From: Prevotella sp. UBA1395
GTDB taxonomy: Bacteria; Bacteroidota; Bacteroidia; Bacteroidales; Bacteroidaceae
Reading direction: 5' to 3'
Length of the DNA: 6,998 nucleotides
Assembly (NCBI GenBank): GCA_002305235.1
Contig: DBQL01000068.1
Span: 7,541-14,538 of the forward strand
The number at the start of each line of letters is the position of its first letter. The stretch's first letter is position 1. Shown one piece after another: positions 6,590 through 6,998 of the stretch. The translations under genes were made by a program, and so were the position numbers. A model generated the notes under the pieces. It was not told the origin of the DNA and searched no databases. It saw only the letters and a list, made by a program, of their open reading frames with translations.

Positions 6590-6998
6590 TTAAACGATCT
6601 CTCGCAAGAACGCTTGCGTCACCTTGAAGCTACCCTCGGCCATGCGTTCCCAGAAGTCGTAATACTGCGATGCCTGATGATCGTTGAGCGGCACATCGCT
6701 GATGATTCGGAAAGAAACAAACGGAATGTTGTAGAGATGACAGGTCTGCGCGATGGCACAACTTTCCATATCGACCGCCATCGCGTCGGGAAAACGCGTC
6801 AGAATCTCACGCATCTTCTCCTTGCTGTCCACAAACCAGTCGCCCGTCACGGTCAGTCCCCTCACGATCATCGCCCCCTCGATGGGGTGTGTGAGTTGGC
6901 GCGTCAGCTCGACAATGTCACGCGGAGACGCATAGCAGGCAGGCAGGCCCAACACTTGACCGTACTCCACCTCCGTACCGCAATATACATCGTGGTAG
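6590..6998 (-). CDS. mtnN: 5'-methylthioadenosine/S-adenosylhomocysteine nucleosidase, 5' end cut by window edge
   Basis: Pfs/MtnN hydrolyses S-adenosylhomocysteine to adenine and S-ribosylhomocysteine, the LuxS substrate, and also acts on methylthioadenosine. The frame is open to the right edge, and 136 codons of the C-terminal part are visible before the TAA at 6590-6592; the family is about 230 residues. The upstream residues in the window read YHDVYCGTEVEYGQVLGLPA, matching the family's purine-pocket region. Further on come MESCAIAQTCHLYNIPFVSFRIISD, which carries the ribose-binding Met-Glu pair and the catalytic Asp of the ISD motif, and then a C-terminal helix ending AFLREIV. A GTG at 6970 is in frame but cannot be the true start because conserved residues precede it. 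Placement directly ahead of luxS fits consecutive steps of one pathway. Confidence 0.95.
   Translation of the reverse strand, partial: YHDVYCGTEVEYGQVLGLPACYASPRDIVELTRQLTHPIEGAMIVRGLTVTGDWFVDSKEKMREILTRFPDAMAVDMESCAIAQTCHLYNIPFVSFRIISDVPLNDHQASQYYDFWERMAEGSFKVTQAFLREIV

Noticed and set aside
6968..6970. GTG as the start of the nucleosidase gene
   Set aside because: Conserved family residues (YHDVYCG) are encoded upstream in the same frame to the window edge, so the true start lies outside the window.
1..6998. Mobile elements, CRISPR arrays, tRNA or rRNA genes
   Set aside because: No transposase or integrase motif, no regularly spaced direct repeats, and no cloverleaf or rRNA-like sequence was seen on either strand.

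Overview
The window looks like a chromosomal segment of a Bacteroidales bacterium (Bacteroidota). The main reasons are a fused MurF-alanine racemase gene, which is typical of this phylum, TAnnTTTG-type promoter elements, start codons without a clear Shine-Dalgarno sequence, a small PorT-like outer-membrane barrel, and moderate GC content with AT-rich gaps. The genus cannot be told from the sequence. No mobile element, CRISPR array, tRNA or rRNA was seen.

Layout, left to right. (1) 1-2239, minus strand: a two-gene unit read right to left. First comes a GatC-type PTS IIC permease (851-2239), then, 25 bases downstream, kduI (825 to the left edge, 3' end missing). This KduI begins with a clear signal peptide, which is unusual for a normally cytoplasmic isomerase. 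Upstream of the permease lies a near-perfect 18+18 base inverted repeat (2271-2315) that overlaps a likely promoter. (2) 2491-4968, minus strand: the fused murF-alr gene for peptidoglycan precursor synthesis, with its own -7 type promoter element. (3) 4969-5143: a divergent promoter region. (4) 5144-5854, plus strand: a secreted protein predicted to be a small outer-membrane beta-barrel. (5) 5855-6073: a convergent gap of 219 bases holding a 15+15 base inverted repeat. (6) 6074-6998, minus strand: luxS preceded by pfs (mtnN), whose 5' end is cut by the right edge.

How the genes work together. Pfs and LuxS act one after the other to recycle S-adenosylhomocysteine, releasing adenine, homocysteine and the AI-2 precursor DPD. 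MurF-Alr supplies D-alanine and ligates D-Ala-D-Ala to the UDP-MurNAc-tripeptide. The permease/kduI pair points to handling of unsaturated uronic-acid products from pectin or glycosaminoglycan breakdown. The most interesting idea in the window is that the isomerase acts in the periplasm and that the orphan PTS-type permease imports its substrate or product. That is inference from gene order and the signal peptide. The remaining genes are ordinary.
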